From Mesorhizobium sp. WSM3859 (GTDB taxonomy: Bacteria > Pseudomonadota > Alphaproteobacteria > Rhizobiales > Rhizobiaceae), in the NCBI RefSeq assembly GCF_002295065.1, contig NZ_NSGG01000001.1:62001-126000 (forward strand): a DNA stretch of 64,000 nucleotides. Reading direction: 5' to 3'. The position numbers and the translations under genes are program-made. Shown in pieces: positions 1 through 11,409 of the stretch (positions are counted from its first letter, which is position 1; each line of letters begins with the position of its first letter). Under the pieces are notes generated by a model that worked only from the letters and a program-made list of their open reading frames with translations, was not told the origin of the DNA and made no database searches.

Positions 1-2
1 AC

Positions 3-1274
3 TGCCTGGCGTTCCAGCGCTCGGAGACGCGCCGTTGCGATCGCTGCGGCAGCCCGCGTCTTGTCCGGCACACGGAACTCTACCGGCTCAAGATCGCCCA
101 TATCGATTGCGACGCCTTCTACGCGGCGATCGAAAAGCGCGACAACCCTGCCCTGAAGGACAAGCCGGTCATCGTCGGCGGCGGCCGGCGCGGCGTCGTC
201 TCCACCGCCTGCTACATCGCCCGCATCCAGGGCGTTCGCTCGGCCATGCCGATGTTCAAGGCGCTGGAACTCTGCCCGGAAGCGGTGGTGATCCCGCCCA
301 ACATGGAAAAATATGTCGGCGTCGGCCGCCAGGTGCGGGCGCTGATGCTGGCGCTGACGCCGCAGGTCGAGCCGCTGTCGATCGACGAGGCGTTTCTCGA
401 CCTCGCCGGCACCGAGCGGCTCCACGGGATGCCGCCGGCGCTGGTGCTGGCGCGCTTCGCGCAGACGGTGGAAAAGGAACTCGGCATCACCGTCTCGGCC
501 GGCCTTTCCTACTGCAAGTTCCTGGCCAAGATCGCCTCGGATTTCCGCAAGCCGCGCGGCTTTTCGGTGATCGGCGAAGCGGAGGCCACGAGCTTCCTCG
601 CCGCGCAGCCGGTGACGATGATCTGGGGCGTGGGCAAGGCGCTGGCCGCGACACTGGAGCGCGACGGCATCCGCATGATCGCGCAGTTGCAGCGCATGGA
701 GCGCGGCGACCTGATGCGCCGCTATGGCGTCATGGGCGACCGGCTGTACAGACTTTCACGCGGCGAGGACGACCGCCCGGTCGACCCGGACGGCGATGCC
801 AAGAGCGTCTCGGCCGAGACCACTTTCGACACCGATATCGGAGCCCTGGCGGATCTGGTGCCGGTTCTGCGCGGCCTCTCGGAAAAGGTCTCGGCGCGGC
901 TGAAGAAATCCGGCATTGCGGGGCGCACCGTGGTGCTGAAGCTGAAGACCCAGGATTTCAAGACCCGCACCCGCAACCGCCAGCTCGGCGATCCGACCCG
1001 GCTGGCCGACCGCATTTTCCAGACCGGCCTCGACCTGTTGCGCCGCGAGGCCGACGGCACGAAGTTCCGCCTGCTCGGCATCGGCGTCAGCGACCTCTCC
1101 GACGACGACAAGGCCGATCCGCCCGATCTGGTCGACCTGCAGTCGCGCAAGCGCGCGCTGGCCGAAGGCGCGATGGACACGTTGCGCGACAAGTTCGGCA
1201 GGAAAGCCGTCGAGACCGGCTATACATTCGGCAAGGGCCGCGCCGCCAATCCGCCCGAGCCACTCGAGGATTGA
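3..1274 (+). CDS. dinB: DNA polymerase IV (Y-family), 5' end cut by window edge
   Basis: Error-prone translesion DNA polymerase of the DinB/Pol IV family, normally part of the DNA damage response. The reading frame is open from the first bases of the window, so the N-terminus lies outside; 423 residues are visible. Catalytic motifs are HIDCDAF (first acidic motif) and SIDEAFLDL (second), followed by a helix-hairpin-helix-like stretch IWGVGKALA and the little-finger domain. Before the polymerase there is an extra segment with a CDRCG motif and another Cys at the very edge, which looks like half of a zinc ribbon. Internal Met codons near 246 are not the start, because the first catalytic motif lies upstream of them. 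The call is secure from the motifs; only the start is unknown. Confidence 0.95.
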   Translation, partial: CLAFQRSETRRCDRCGSPRLVRHTELYRLKIAHIDCDAFYAAIEKRDNPALKDKPVIVGGGRRGVVSTACYIARIQGVRSAMPMFKALELCPEAVVIPPNMEKYVGVGRQVRALMLALTPQVEPLSIDEAFLDLAGTERLHGMPPALVLARFAQTVEKELGITVSAGLSYCKFLAKIASDFRKPRGFSVIGEAEATSFLAAQPVTMIWGVGKALAATLERDGIRMIAQLQRMERGDLMRRYGVMGDRLYRLSRGEDDRPVDPDGDAKSVSAETTFDTDIGALADLVPVLRGLSEKVSARLKKSGIAGRTVVLKLKTQDFKTRTRNRQLGDPTRLADRIFQTGLDLLRREADGTKFRLLGIGVSDLSDDDKADPPDLVDLQSRKRALAEGAMDTLRDKFGRKAVETGYTFGKGRAANPPEPLED

Positions 1275-1283
1275 GGGGTCAGA

Positions 1284-1326
1284 GCAATTCCAGGAAAAGT
1301 GTAAGCGGTTTTCCGTCCGGAATTGC
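1284..1326. repeat. Short palindromic intergenic element
   Basis: GCAATTCC at 1284-1291 is the exact inverse of GGAATTGC at 1319-1326, and AGGAAAA just inside the left arm pairs with TTTTCC inside the right arm, giving a long interrupted hairpin between dinB and the next gene. Elements with this wording are scattered between genes in rhizobial genomes (established knowledge, not checked here). It sits 10 bp after the dinB stop and could also serve as a transcript end, although no T-run follows. Confidence 0.6.
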
Positions 1327-1338
1327 GTCAAAGCAAGG

Positions 1339-1842
1339 TCAGTTGCGCTTCAGGTCGATCCGGCTGGTCACCACCATCTTGCCGGTGGCCGGATCCATGT
1401 CGGTCACCGTCATGCGCATATTGTCCGGCCCGATCTTTTCGACCGTCAGCTCGGCGTCGCGGTCGCCATTGACGATTTTCGCCCAGTGGATGTCGAGGTC
1501 GATCGCATCGCCCTTGCGGCTTCCGTTGAGCCCGGCGGGTCCGCTGCGCGAGCCGATATAGGTGCCTGTGTAGCTCTCCCCATCGACCTTCAGATCGGCG
1601 CGGATTTCCCGCGACATGATCAATAGCGCGCGGCAGGTGCCGTCGAGCGACAACGAGTTCGCCGTCGCGTCCGAGGTGAAGGTGCAGTTGATGTTCATCA
1701 CCGGCGTGTTTGTCCTGATCCTGACCGTTCCCTTGCCGGAGAACTTTCCCTGCAGCGAGCGCAGGAAGCCCGCCTCATCGGCATGTGCGCCCGTCGAGCA
1801 CAAAAGACAGGCGGCGGCCAGCAAGGCAGCGGTCGATTTCAT
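1339..1842 (-). CDS. Secreted hypothetical protein
   Basis: Protein of 167 residues of unknown function. It begins with a classical Sec signal peptide (charged MKS, a hydrophobic core rich in Ala and Leu, likely cleavage after AHA at about residue 21). The mature part is mostly beta-prone, with phrases such as GKGTVRIRTN and DLDIHWAKI, suggesting a small periplasmic beta-barrel or lipocalin-like fold, which is inference. The ATG at 1842 is preferred over a TTG directly upstream because it directly opens the signal peptide and has AGGGG about ten bases before it. Two Cys residues occur in the mature chain. It stands alone, convergent with dinB. Confidence 0.7.
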   Translation of the reverse strand: MKSTAALLAAACLLCSTGAHADEAGFLRSLQGKFSGKGTVRIRTNTPVMNINCTFTSDATANSLSLDGTCRALLIMSREIRADLKVDGESYTGTYIGSRSGPAGLNGSRKGDAIDLDIHWAKIVNGDRDAELTVEKIGPDNMRMTVTDMDPATGKMVVTSRIDLKRN

Positions 1843-1872
1843 CAAGATGTTCCCCTCTCGCGATCACTAGTA

Positions 1873-1890
1873 GAATTCCAGGAAAAGTAT
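1873..1890. repeat. Partial copy of the 1284 palindromic element
   Basis: GAATTCCAGGAAAAGT at about 1874 repeats the left arm of the element at 1284 (shared AATTCCAGGAAAAGT), but the right arm is missing, so no hairpin is expected. It lies between the divergent start of the secreted protein gene and the DMT permease. Confidence 0.5.
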
Positions 1891-2059
1891 GAAACTGTTC
1901 GGCCGGCTCCTGCCGACGGAAGGTGTGGGGCTTAACGGATGCCCGGGCGTCAGGTTCCGCCGTGGCGATGACTGTTTTTTGACACGAATCCCCTGGCCCA
2001 GTCGAATGGCGCCGCTAACGGTTGCAGCCCAGAACCGGGCTTGCGAGATAGAGTCCCGA

Positions 2060-2947
2060 ATGGCACCCGCTCCCTCGATCCCCAAAGCCGCATTCTGGAT
2101 GGCGCTGTCAATCGCCTCCTTCCTGGCGATGACCGTCGCCGGCCGCGCCACGACCAGCGACCTCAACGTCTTCCAGGTGCTGGAACTGCGCTCGGTGATC
2201 GGTTTCTTCATCCTGCTGCCGCTGGTGATGACAAGCGGCGGCTTCCCGGCGATGCTCACGAAACGCCCGTTCACGCATATCGCCCGCAATGTCATCCACT
2301 ATACCGGCCAGGCGGCGTGGCTCTATGCGCTGACGCTGATCCCAATCGCCGTGCTGATTTCGATTGAATTCACCACTCCGATCTGGACCGCGGTTTTCGC
2401 GGTCGGTTTTCTTGGCGAACGGCTCTCCAGGCCCAGGCTGACGGCTATCGTGCTCGGCCTGATCGGGGTGATCGTCATCGTGCGTCCAGGCTTCAGCTCG
2501 GTCAATCCTGGGCAGATCATCGTGCTGGGCGCCGCGGTCTGCTTTGGCACCTCGGTGGTCATGGTAAAGTCGCTGACGAGGACCGACAGCGTCGTGCGCA
2601 TTATCTTCTGGATGCTGATCATCCAGTCGGTGCTCGGCCTGCTGCCCGCGCTTTACGAATGGCGCAACCCGCCGCTTGCGCTTTGGCCATGGATCGTGGT
2701 GATCGCTTTCACAGGCATGTCGTCACACTTCTGCATGGCGCGCGCACTGGCCTACGCGGACGCCACCCTCATCTCGCCGATGGATTTCCTGCGTGTGCCG
2801 CTGTCGGCACTGGTCGGCTGGCTGCTCTATCACGAGCAGATCGACATCTTCACCGCCGGCGGCGCGGCGCTGATTCTGGCCAGCAATTTGCTCAATTTGC
2901 AGAAGAAGACGCCGCAAGTGGCGGAGGCCGAGGCGGCAACGCCCTGA
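2060..2947 (+). CDS. DMT-superfamily (EamA) permease
   Basis: Inner-membrane transporter of the drug/metabolite transporter superfamily, 295 residues, with about ten hydrophobic segments in two EamA-like halves. The typical end of half one is visible in GLIGVIVIVRPG and that of half two in LVGWLLYHEQ. Substrate unknown; related rhizobial proteins are annotated as general metabolite exporters. The ATG at 2060 (MAPAPSIP) is chosen because it lies just ahead of the first membrane helix; the frame is open upstream to 1889, but that part has poor coding character and overlaps repeat sequence. The gene ends one base before the convergent dnaE stop. Confidence 0.85.
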   Translation: MAPAPSIPKAAFWMALSIASFLAMTVAGRATTSDLNVFQVLELRSVIGFFILLPLVMTSGGFPAMLTKRPFTHIARNVIHYTGQAAWLYALTLIPIAVLISIEFTTPIWTAVFAVGFLGERLSRPRLTAIVLGLIGVIVIVRPGFSSVNPGQIIVLGAAVCFGTSVVMVKSLTRTDSVVRIIFWMLIIQSVLGLLPALYEWRNPPLALWPWIVVIAFTGMSSHFCMARALAYADATLISPMDFLRVPLSALVGWLLYHEQIDIFTAGGAALILASNLLNLQKKTPQVAEAEAATP

Positions 2948-2948
2948 G

Positions 2949-5900
2949 CTAAACCAGCTCCACTTCCACCACGCCGGGCACTGCCCGCATCGCCGACGCA
3001 ACCTGCGGCGAGATGCGGTAGCGATTGGGCAGCTCGATCTCCACCTCGCCCAGTCCTGCCTCCTTGATCAGCACGAAGCTCACCTGCCCTTCGCCCTTGA
3101 CCGAAAGCTGGTTGGCGAGCGTGCCGAGGGGTGCTGCGTCGCGTACGAAGATGCGCAGCGCCTTCTGTATGCGGCTGGCCTCGTCTTCCAGCGACTGCAC
3201 GGTCTGGATGCGCAGGTTGATGCCTTCCGGCCGGTCCTCCGCCGAAACGGTGATCACCACGGAGCGGCCGGGCTCCAGCATGTCGCGATACTGCGCCAGC
3301 CCCTCGGAGAACAGCACCGCCTCGTACTGGCCGGTCGTGTCGGAGAACTGCACCACGCCCATCTTGTTGCCGGTGCGGGTCTTGCGCTCCTGCTTGGTGG
3401 TGACGGTGCCGGCAAGCCGCCCGGCGGCCGCGCCGCGTTTGACCGCGGCCGAGAATTCCGCCCAGTTCTGTACCCGCATCTTCTGAAGTGCTGCCTTGTA
3501 CTCGTCCAGCGGATGCGCCGAGAGATAGAAGCCGACCACCTGGAACTCACGGTGCAGCCGGTCGGCGGCAAGCCACGGATCGGTCGGCGGCAGGTTGAGC
3601 GCCTGCGACTGGCTGCCGAGCGACGCACCAAAGATGTCGGCCTGGCCGGAGATGGCGTTCTGCTGCGCCAGCGAGGCCAGTCCCATCATCCGCTCGACGC
3701 CGGCCATCATCTGGGCGCGGTCGTGGCCGAAGCAATCCAGCGCGCCGGCCATGATCAGGCTTTCGAAGACGCGCTTGCCGACGATCTTCGGATCGACGCG
3801 CTCGCAGAAATCGGCAAGATTCTTGAACGGCTTCTCGCCGCGCATCTCGACGATATGCTCGACCGCCGCGTCGCCGACGCCTTTCAGCGCCGCCAGCGAA
3901 TAGAAGATCTTGTTCTCCCCGACCTCGAAGGGGCGGAAGCTCGACATCACCGACGGCGGCACCACCTCGATGCCGAGACGCATGGCGTCCTGGCGGAAGT
4001 CGGCCAGCTTGTCGGTGTTGCTCATGTCGAGCGTCATCGACGCCGCCAGGAACTCGACCGGGTAATGCGCCTTGAGATAGGCGGTCTGATAGGAGACGAC
4101 AGCGTAGGCGGCCGCGTGCGACTTGTTGAAGCCGTAGTCGGCGAACTTCGCCAGGAGATCGAAGATGAAGTCGGCCTGTGGCTTGGAGACGCCGCGCTCG
4201 ACCGCGCCGGAGACGAAGCGCTCGCGCTGCTTGTCCATTTCGGCGCGGATCTTCTTGCCCATGGCGCGGCGCAGAAGGTCGGCTTCGCCGAGCGAATAGC
4301 CGGACAGCTCCTGCGCGATCTGCATCACCTGTTCCTGATAGACGATGACGCCTTGCGTCTCCTTCACCAGATGGTCGATCTTGGGATGGATCGAGGCCAT
4401 CTCCTCCTCGCCATGCTTTCTGGCGTTGTAGGTCGGGATGTTCTCCATCGGGCCCGGGCGGTAGAGCGCCACCAGCGCGATGATGTCCTCGATACAGTCC
4501 GGCCGCATCCCGATCAGCGCCTTGCGCATGCCGGCACTTTCAACCTGGAACACGCCGACCACCTCGCCGCGCGACAGCATGGCATAGGTGTCCTTGTCGT
4601 CCAGCGGGATCGTCGCGAGATCGATGTCGACGCCGCGCCGGCGGATGAGTTTCACCGCCGTTTCCAGCACTGTCAGCGTCTTCAGGCCGAGGAAGTCGAA
4701 CTTCACCAGACCCGCCTGCTCGACATATTTCATGTTGAACTGGGTGACCGGCATGTCCGAGCGCGGATCGCGGTACATCGGCACCAGCTCGGACAGCGGC
4801 CGGTCGCCGATGACGATGCCGGCGGCATGCGTCGAGGCGTGGCGGTAGAGGCCTTCGAGCTTCTGCGCCGTATCGAGCAGCGTCTGCACGATCGGCTCCT
4901 TCTCCGCCTCCTCGGCGAAGCGCGGCTCGTTGGCGATGGCGTCCGCCAGCTTGACCGGATTGGCCGGATTCTGCGGCACCATCTTTGAGAGCTTGTCGAC
5001 CTGGCCGTAAGGCATCTGCAGCACGCGGCCGACGTCGCGCAGCACCGCGCGCGCCTGCAGCGTACCGAAGGTGATGATCTGGCCAACCTGGTCGCGGCCG
5101 TATTTCTGCTGGACGTAGCGGATGACCTCTTCGCGGCGGTCCTGGCAGAAGTCGATGTCGAAGTCCGGCATCGAAACGCGGTCCGGATTGAGGAAGCGCT
5201 CGAACAGCAGCGAGAAGCGCAGCGGGTCGATGTCGGTGATGGTGGTCGAATAGGCGACCAGCGAACCCGCGCCCGAACCGCGCCCCGGCCCGACCGGGAT
5301 GCCTTGCGATTTGGCCCATTTGATGAAGTCGGCAACGATCAGGAAGTAGCCGGGGAACTTCATCTTTTCGATGATGCCGAGCTCGAATTCGAGCCGCTCG
5401 CGATATTGCTCGACCGTGTAGCTGGGCGTCGGCCCGTGCGCGGCAAGCCGAGCCTCCAACCCCTCGCGCGCCTGGCGCGCAAGCTCGGCGGCCTCGGCTT
5501 TCTCGGCGGCGTCCTTGTCGGCTGCGTCGGCGCCGGTGAAGCGCGGCAGGATCGGGCTGCGGTTCTTCGGATAGTAGGAGCAGCGCATGGCGATCTCGAC
5601 AGTGTTGTCGATCGCTTCCGGCAGATCGGAGAAGAGCCGCGCCATCTCGGCCTGGCTGCGCAGGAAATTGTCCGGCGAAAGCCGCCGGCGATTGTCCGCG
5701 GCGACCACCGATCCCTCGGCGATGGCGATCAGCGCGTCATGCGCCTCATAGTCTTCGCGCTTGGAGAAGAACGCCTCGTTGGTGGCGACTAGCGGCAGGT
5801 CGTGCGTGTAGGCCAGGTCGACCGTCGACTTCTCGACCATGCGGTCGTAGCCGGCGACCCGCTCCAGCTCGACATAAAGCCTGTCGCCGAACAGGCCCTT

Positions 5901-6476
5901 GAGGAACAGCAGCCGCTGTTCGGCGAGGTCGCGCCGGTCCGCTTTCAGCGCGCTGCCGATCGGACCGCGCGGGCCGCCGGTCAGACAGATCAGCCCGTCG
6001 CACCAGCCTTCCAGTGTGGCGCTGGTCAGGTGCACCGGCTCGCCGGGCGGCGTCTCCAGATAAACCTTGCTGATCAGCCGCACGAGATTGGCATAGCCAG
6101 CGTCGCTGGCGGCGATTAGCACGACCGGCGACATCTCCGGCCCATGGCGGCGGCGGTCGCGCTGGGCCTCGACCGCTTCGCCGGAAAAGGCGAGATCGAT
6201 CTGGCAGCCGATGATCGGCTGGATACCGTCCTTGACCGCCTTCTGCGCGAATTCGAGCGCGCCGAAGAGGTTGTTGGTGTCGGTGACCGCTATCGCCGGC
6301 GCCTCGTCTTTGACCGCATGGCCGACGATCGCGCCGAGCTGAAGCGCGCCTTCGAGCAGCGAATAGGCCGAATGCACGCGCAGATGGATGAAGGTCCGCG
6401 CCGGCGTTTCCGGCCGCGCGGCCTTCACGGCTGCTTCGCGCTGCAACGGGTCGCGTGGAAGTCGTTCATCCGCCAT
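2949..6476 (-). CDS. dnaE: DNA polymerase III subunit alpha
   Basis: Replicative DNA polymerase catalytic subunit, 1175 residues, the usual DnaE1 length. The N-terminal PHP domain starts with FIHLRVHSAYSLLEGA. The C-family catalytic core has GPGRGSGAGS (about residue 395) and the metal-binding PDFDIDF (about residue 437). A helix-hairpin-helix region and a C-terminal OB fold (phrases AGTVTTKQER and GVVQFSDTTG) follow. Start ATG at 6476 gives MADERLPRDP. It ends back-to-back with the DMT permease gene and is probably transcribed from the 121 bp gap before pccA. No PolC-type exonuclease insertion is seen, as expected for proteobacteria. Confidence 0.97.
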   Translation of the reverse strand: MADERLPRDPLQREAAVKAARPETPARTFIHLRVHSAYSLLEGALQLGAIVGHAVKDEAPAIAVTDTNNLFGALEFAQKAVKDGIQPIIGCQIDLAFSGEAVEAQRDRRRHGPEMSPVVLIAASDAGYANLVRLISKVYLETPPGEPVHLTSATLEGWCDGLICLTGGPRGPIGSALKADRRDLAEQRLLFLKGLFGDRLYVELERVAGYDRMVEKSTVDLAYTHDLPLVATNEAFFSKREDYEAHDALIAIAEGSVVAADNRRRLSPDNFLRSQAEMARLFSDLPEAIDNTVEIAMRCSYYPKNRSPILPRFTGADAADKDAAEKAEAAELARQAREGLEARLAAHGPTPSYTVEQYRERLEFELGIIEKMKFPGYFLIVADFIKWAKSQGIPVGPGRGSGAGSLVAYSTTITDIDPLRFSLLFERFLNPDRVSMPDFDIDFCQDRREEVIRYVQQKYGRDQVGQIITFGTLQARAVLRDVGRVLQMPYGQVDKLSKMVPQNPANPVKLADAIANEPRFAEEAEKEPIVQTLLDTAQKLEGLYRHASTHAAGIVIGDRPLSELVPMYRDPRSDMPVTQFNMKYVEQAGLVKFDFLGLKTLTVLETAVKLIRRRGVDIDLATIPLDDKDTYAMLSRGEVVGVFQVESAGMRKALIGMRPDCIEDIIALVALYRPGPMENIPTYNARKHGEEEMASIHPKIDHLVKETQGVIVYQEQVMQIAQELSGYSLGEADLLRRAMGKKIRAEMDKQRERFVSGAVERGVSKPQADFIFDLLAKFADYGFNKSHAAAYAVVSYQTAYLKAHYPVEFLAASMTLDMSNTDKLADFRQDAMRLGIEVVPPSVMSSFRPFEVGENKIFYSLAALKGVGDAAVEHIVEMRGEKPFKNLADFCERVDPKIVGKRVFESLIMAGALDCFGHDRAQMMAGVERMMGLASLAQQNAISGQADIFGASLGSQSQALNLPPTDPWLAADRLHREFQVVGFYLSAHPLDEYKAALQKMRVQNWAEFSAAVKRGAAAGRLAGTVTTKQERKTRTGNKMGVVQFSDTTGQYEAVLFSEGLAQYRDMLEPGRSVVITVSAEDRPEGINLRIQTVQSLEDEASRIQKALRIFVRDAAPLGTLANQLSVKGEGQVSFVLIKEAGLGEVEIELPNRYRISPQVASAMRAVPGVVEVELV

Positions 6477-6597
6477 GTTTTTTCGCGCTGTCCCAGAGAC
6501 TCAAGATCTATGCAGATGTATTGTCCCGAACGGAGCCATGCCAGTCCAGCACAAATGACCCACAGGGCACAGGCTTACGGTTGGCTACCGCCTCTTC

Positions 6598-8610
<2,013 letters not shown>

Positions 8611-8860
8611 TCGGATGTCGTTCCTCCGGCGAAGCGGACCAGTTCTATGGACAATTCCAACGCGCCTCAAGTGCCAGCCGCTTAGCCCCTGCGGCTGGCA
8701 CCAACTGCAGAAACAGCGCCGAAAAACGTCGCAAGAGACGTTGGCCGCCAGCGCGGAACTCGCTAAAGTTACGCCAACACCAAAGGGATGGCAGGCTGGC
8801 ATTCGCCACGGGCAGCTTGCCGTTAGCTAAAACTTACAAATCGCTTGGGAGGAATGCCTC

Positions 8861-9988
8861 ATGAAAACGCGTGCCGCCGTTGCCGTCGCCGCCGGAAAGC
8901 CGCTGGAGATCATGGAGGTGGACCTCGAAGGGCCGCGCGAGGGCGAGGTTCTGGTTGAGGTCAAGGCGACCGGCATCTGCCATACGGACGAATTCACGCT
9001 GTCGGGCGCCGATCCGGAAGGCATCTTTCCGGCGATCCTCGGCCATGAGGGCGCCGGCATCGTGGTCGATGTCGGCAAGGGCGTCACCTCGGTCAGGAAG
9101 GGCGACCATGTCATCCCGCTCTACACGCCCGAATGCCGCCAGTGCCCGTCCTGCCTGTCGCGCAAGACCAATCTGTGCACCGCCATCCGCGCCACGCAAG
9201 GGCAAGGCCTGATGCCGGACGGCACCTCGCGCTTCTCGGTCGGGGGCGAAAAACTCTTCCATTACATGGGCTGCTCGACCTTCTCCAACTTCACCGTGCT
9301 CCCGGAGATCGCGGTCGCCAAGGTCAATCCGGACGCGCCCTTCGATAAGATCTGCTACATCGGCTGCGGCGTCACTACCGGCATCGGCGCGGTCATCAAC
9401 ACCGCCAAGGTCGAGCAAGGCGCGACCGCTGTCGTCTTCGGCCTCGGCGGCATCGGCTTGAATGTCATCCAGGGGCTTCGCCTAGCCGGCGCCGACATGA
9501 TCATCGGCGTCGACGTCAACAATGACAAGAAGGCCTGGGGCGAAAAGTTCGGCATGACGCATTTCGTCAATCCCAAGGAGATCGACGGCGATATCGTGCC
9601 CTACCTGGTCAACCTGACCAAGCGCGGCGCCGACCAGATCGGCGGCGCCGACTACACTTTCGACTGCACCGGCAACACCAAGGTGATGCGCCAGGCGCTG
9701 GAAGCCTCGCATCGCGGCTGGGGTAAGTCGGTCATTATCGGCGTTGCTGGCGCCGGCCAGGAGATCTCGACGCGCCCCTTCCAACTGGTCACCGGCCGCA
9801 CCTGGATGGGCACCGCCTTCGGTGGCGCCCGCGGCCGCACCGATGTGCCGCGGATCGTCGACTGGTACATGGAAAAGAAGATTGAGATCGATCCGATGAT
9901 CACCCACACGCTGAAGCTCGAGGACATCAACAAGGGTTTTGACCTCATGCATGAGGGTAAGTCGATCCGGAGCGTCGTGGTTTACTAG
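8861..9988 (+). CDS. frmA: S-(hydroxymethyl)glutathione dehydrogenase (class III alcohol dehydrogenase)
   Basis: Zinc- and NAD-dependent oxidation of S-hydroxymethylglutathione to S-formylglutathione in formaldehyde detoxification; 375 residues, the family length. Catalytic zinc ligands are visible in GICHTDE and LGHEGAG, the structural zinc cysteines in [10 protein letters not shown] and NLC, and the nucleotide fold in [11 protein letters not shown]. The ATG at 8861 follows GGGAGGA with 7-base spacing. It leads a rightward run with an unknown small gene starting on the base after its stop and then gfa, consistent with one transcript for glutathione-linked formaldehyde removal. An S-formylglutathione hydrolase gene is not in this cluster. 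Confidence 0.96.
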   Translation: MKTRAAVAVAAGKPLEIMEVDLEGPREGEVLVEVKATGICHTDEFTLSGADPEGIFPAILGHEGAGIVVDVGKGVTSVRKGDHVIPLYTPECRQCPSCLSRKTNLCTAIRATQGQGLMPDGTSRFSVGGEKLFHYMGCSTFSNFTVLPEIAVAKVNPDAPFDKICYIGCGVTTGIGAVINTAKVEQGATAVVFGLGGIGLNVIQGLRLAGADMIIGVDVNNDKKAWGEKFGMTHFVNPKEIDGDIVPYLVNLTKRGADQIGGADYTFDCTGNTKVMRQALEASHRGWGKSVIIGVAGAGQEISTRPFQLVTGRTWMGTAFGGARGRTDVPRIVDWYMEKKIEIDPMITHTLKLEDINKGFDLMHEGKSIRSVVVY

Positions 9989-10261
9989 ATGAAGGAGGTC
10001 CAAATTCGTGTTCGCATACGGTTCATCGACTGGGAAAAGTCGACGGTCCATCGAATACAGAATTTTGGCGAGGACCTGTGGCGCAGCTTTAGGGACAACA
10101 ATCGCATTCAAATCGACTTGGGAGAAATCGATCGGGCAGTTGATGAAATCACTTTTGTCGTGCGCGACACTTTTTTGAAAAAGAGCCTGCCGGAGGTGCA
10201 CCGCGTATTGCGGGCGCACCTTATGGAGACTGAAGCGATCGTCGACACCAAACCGGTGTGA
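9989..10261 (+). CDS. Small hypothetical protein inside the formaldehyde operon
   Basis: Ninety-residue soluble protein of unknown function. It is rich in charged residues with alternating beta pattern near the start (VQIRVRIRF) and again at EITFVV, with a helical C-terminus. Its ATG abuts the frmA stop codon (TAGATG), and its codons 2-4 spell AAGGAGGTC, a near-perfect Shine-Dalgarno sequence, so either translation is coupled to frmA or initiation is at a later codon; an ATT at 10004 lies six bases past that sequence, in frame. Base composition is visibly less GC-rich than frmA and gfa. The stop overlaps the upstream part of gfa. The reading frame is convincing; function cannot be inferred beyond its operon place. 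Confidence 0.7.
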   Translation: MKEVQIRVRIRFIDWEKSTVHRIQNFGEDLWRSFRDNNRIQIDLGEIDRAVDEITFVVRDTFLKKSLPEVHRVLRAHLMETEAIVDTKPV

Positions 10262-10281
10262 TAAAAAGGGAGGAAGTAGGA

Positions 10282-10851
10282 ATGGCGGAAAAACTGCATC
10301 ACTCGATCGACAACGGCCTGCCCAAGGAAAGCGCGAGCTTTGCCGGCGGCACGCTGGTCTGCCTCTGCACCAGCAAGCCGGTGAAGGTGAAGGTCAAGGG
10401 CCAGATCGCCCACAACCACGCCTGCGGCTGCACCAAGTGCTGGAAGCCGGAAGGCGCGGTGTTCTCGGTCGTGGCCGTTGCGGCCAGCGGCGACGTCACC
10501 GTCACCGAGAACGGCGACAAGCTGAAAGTGGTCGATCCGGCCGCGCTGATCCAGCGCCATGCCTGCACCGGCTGCGGCGTCCACATGCATGGCCCGGTCG
10601 AGCGCGACCATCCTTTCAAGGGCCTGTCCTTCATCCATCCGGAGCGCTTCGAGGAGGACGGCTGGTCGCCGCCGGGCTTCGCCGCCTTCGTCTCCTCGAT
10701 CATCGAATCCGGCGTCGATCCGAACCGCATGGCCGGCATTCGCGGCCAGCTGAAGTCGATCGGGCTCGAGCCCTATGACTGTCTCAACCCCGGCCTGATG
10801 GACTATATGGCCACCTGGACGGCGAAGAAGTCCGGCGCGCTGCCGGCCTGA
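10282..10851 (+). CDS. gfa: S-(hydroxymethyl)glutathione synthase (glutathione-dependent formaldehyde-activating enzyme)
   Basis: Promotes condensation of formaldehyde with glutathione, feeding frmA; 189 residues, the family size. Zinc-binding cysteines are visible in [15 protein letters not shown] and HACTGCGVH, the arrangement of the GFA/CENP-V fold. The ATG at 10282 is chosen because AAAGGGAGGAA stands 6-8 bases before it and it opens with [10 protein letters not shown], typical of Gfa; an in-frame GTG upstream at 10258 overlaps the previous gene. The gene is followed within about 20 bp by a strong intrinsic terminator. Confidence 0.95.
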   Translation: MAEKLHHSIDNGLPKESASFAGGTLVCLCTSKPVKVKVKGQIAHNHACGCTKCWKPEGAVFSVVAVAASGDVTVTENGDKLKVVDPAALIQRHACTGCGVHMHGPVERDHPFKGLSFIHPERFEEDGWSPPGFAAFVSSIIESGVDPNRMAGIRGQLKSIGLEPYDCLNPGLMDYMATWTAKKSGALPA

Positions 10852-10871
10852 CAAATCCTGCGATTTCTGCC

Positions 10872-10907
10872 ATGGGGCTGGCCGACACGCCGGCCCCATA
10901 TTTGTTT
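10872..10907 (+). terminator. Intrinsic terminator after gfa
   Basis: An 11-bp stem, ATGGGGCTGGC (10872-10882) with GCCGGCCCCAT (10889-10899), one G-U pair, six-base loop CGACAC, followed by ATTTGTTT. It ends the frmA-gfa transcript just before the YaiI-family gene, whose ribosome site GGAG lies immediately downstream. Confidence 0.85.
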
Positions 10908-10916
10908 GGAGCAACG

Positions 10917-11384
10917 ATGCCCGCACCCGTTGTCTACGTCGACGCCGACGCCTGCCCGGTGAAAGCCGAGGTCGAGAAGGTCGCAGAGCGCCATGGCGTC
11001 GTCGTTACCTATGTCTCCAACGGCGGGCTGCGGCCGTCGCGCGATCCGATGATCCGTAACGTCGTCGTCTCCAAGGGCGCCGATGCCGCCGACGACTGGA
11101 TCGTCGAGAATGCAAGGGAGAACGACGTCGTGGTGACGGCCGATATCCCGCTTGCCGCGCGCACGGTGGCGCTCGGTGCGCATGTGCTGGGACCCACCGG
11201 CCGCCCCTTCACGCCGGAGACCATCGGCATGGCGGTGGCGATGCGCGATTTGAAGCAGCATCTGCGCGAGACAGGCGAAAGCCGCGGCTTCAATGCGTCG
11301 TTCACGCCGAAGGACAGGTCGCAGTTTCTCGGCGAGCTCGACCGCATCTTGCGACGCGCGCTCAAATCCGTCACACCGGACTGA
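10917..11384 (+). CDS. YaiI/YqxD family (UPF0178) protein
   Basis: Conserved 155-residue protein of the YaiI/YqxD family with a PIN/NYN-like fold; biochemical role not established. The family opening VYVDADACPVK is present, as are DDWIVENA, VVTADIPLA and GPTGRPFT, the acidic clusters that would bind metal. The ATG at 10917 is preferred over an in-frame GTG or ATG upstream because conserved sequence begins at MPAPVVYVD and GGAG lies 6-9 bases upstream. It is separated from gfa by a terminator, so it has its own promoter or is a read-through gene. Confidence 0.9.
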   Translation: MPAPVVYVDADACPVKAEVEKVAERHGVVVTYVSNGGLRPSRDPMIRNVVVSKGADAADDWIVENARENDVVVTADIPLAARTVALGAHVLGPTGRPFTPETIGMAVAMRDLKQHLRETGESRGFNASFTPKDRSQFLGELDRILRRALKSVTPD

Positions 11385-11409
11385 TCCGAACGCCTTTCAA
11401 GAGGCCGGC

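Noticed and set aside
3513-4988. 491-codon open frame antisense to dnaE
   Set aside because: Shadow of dnaE, with atypical His/Arg-rich composition.
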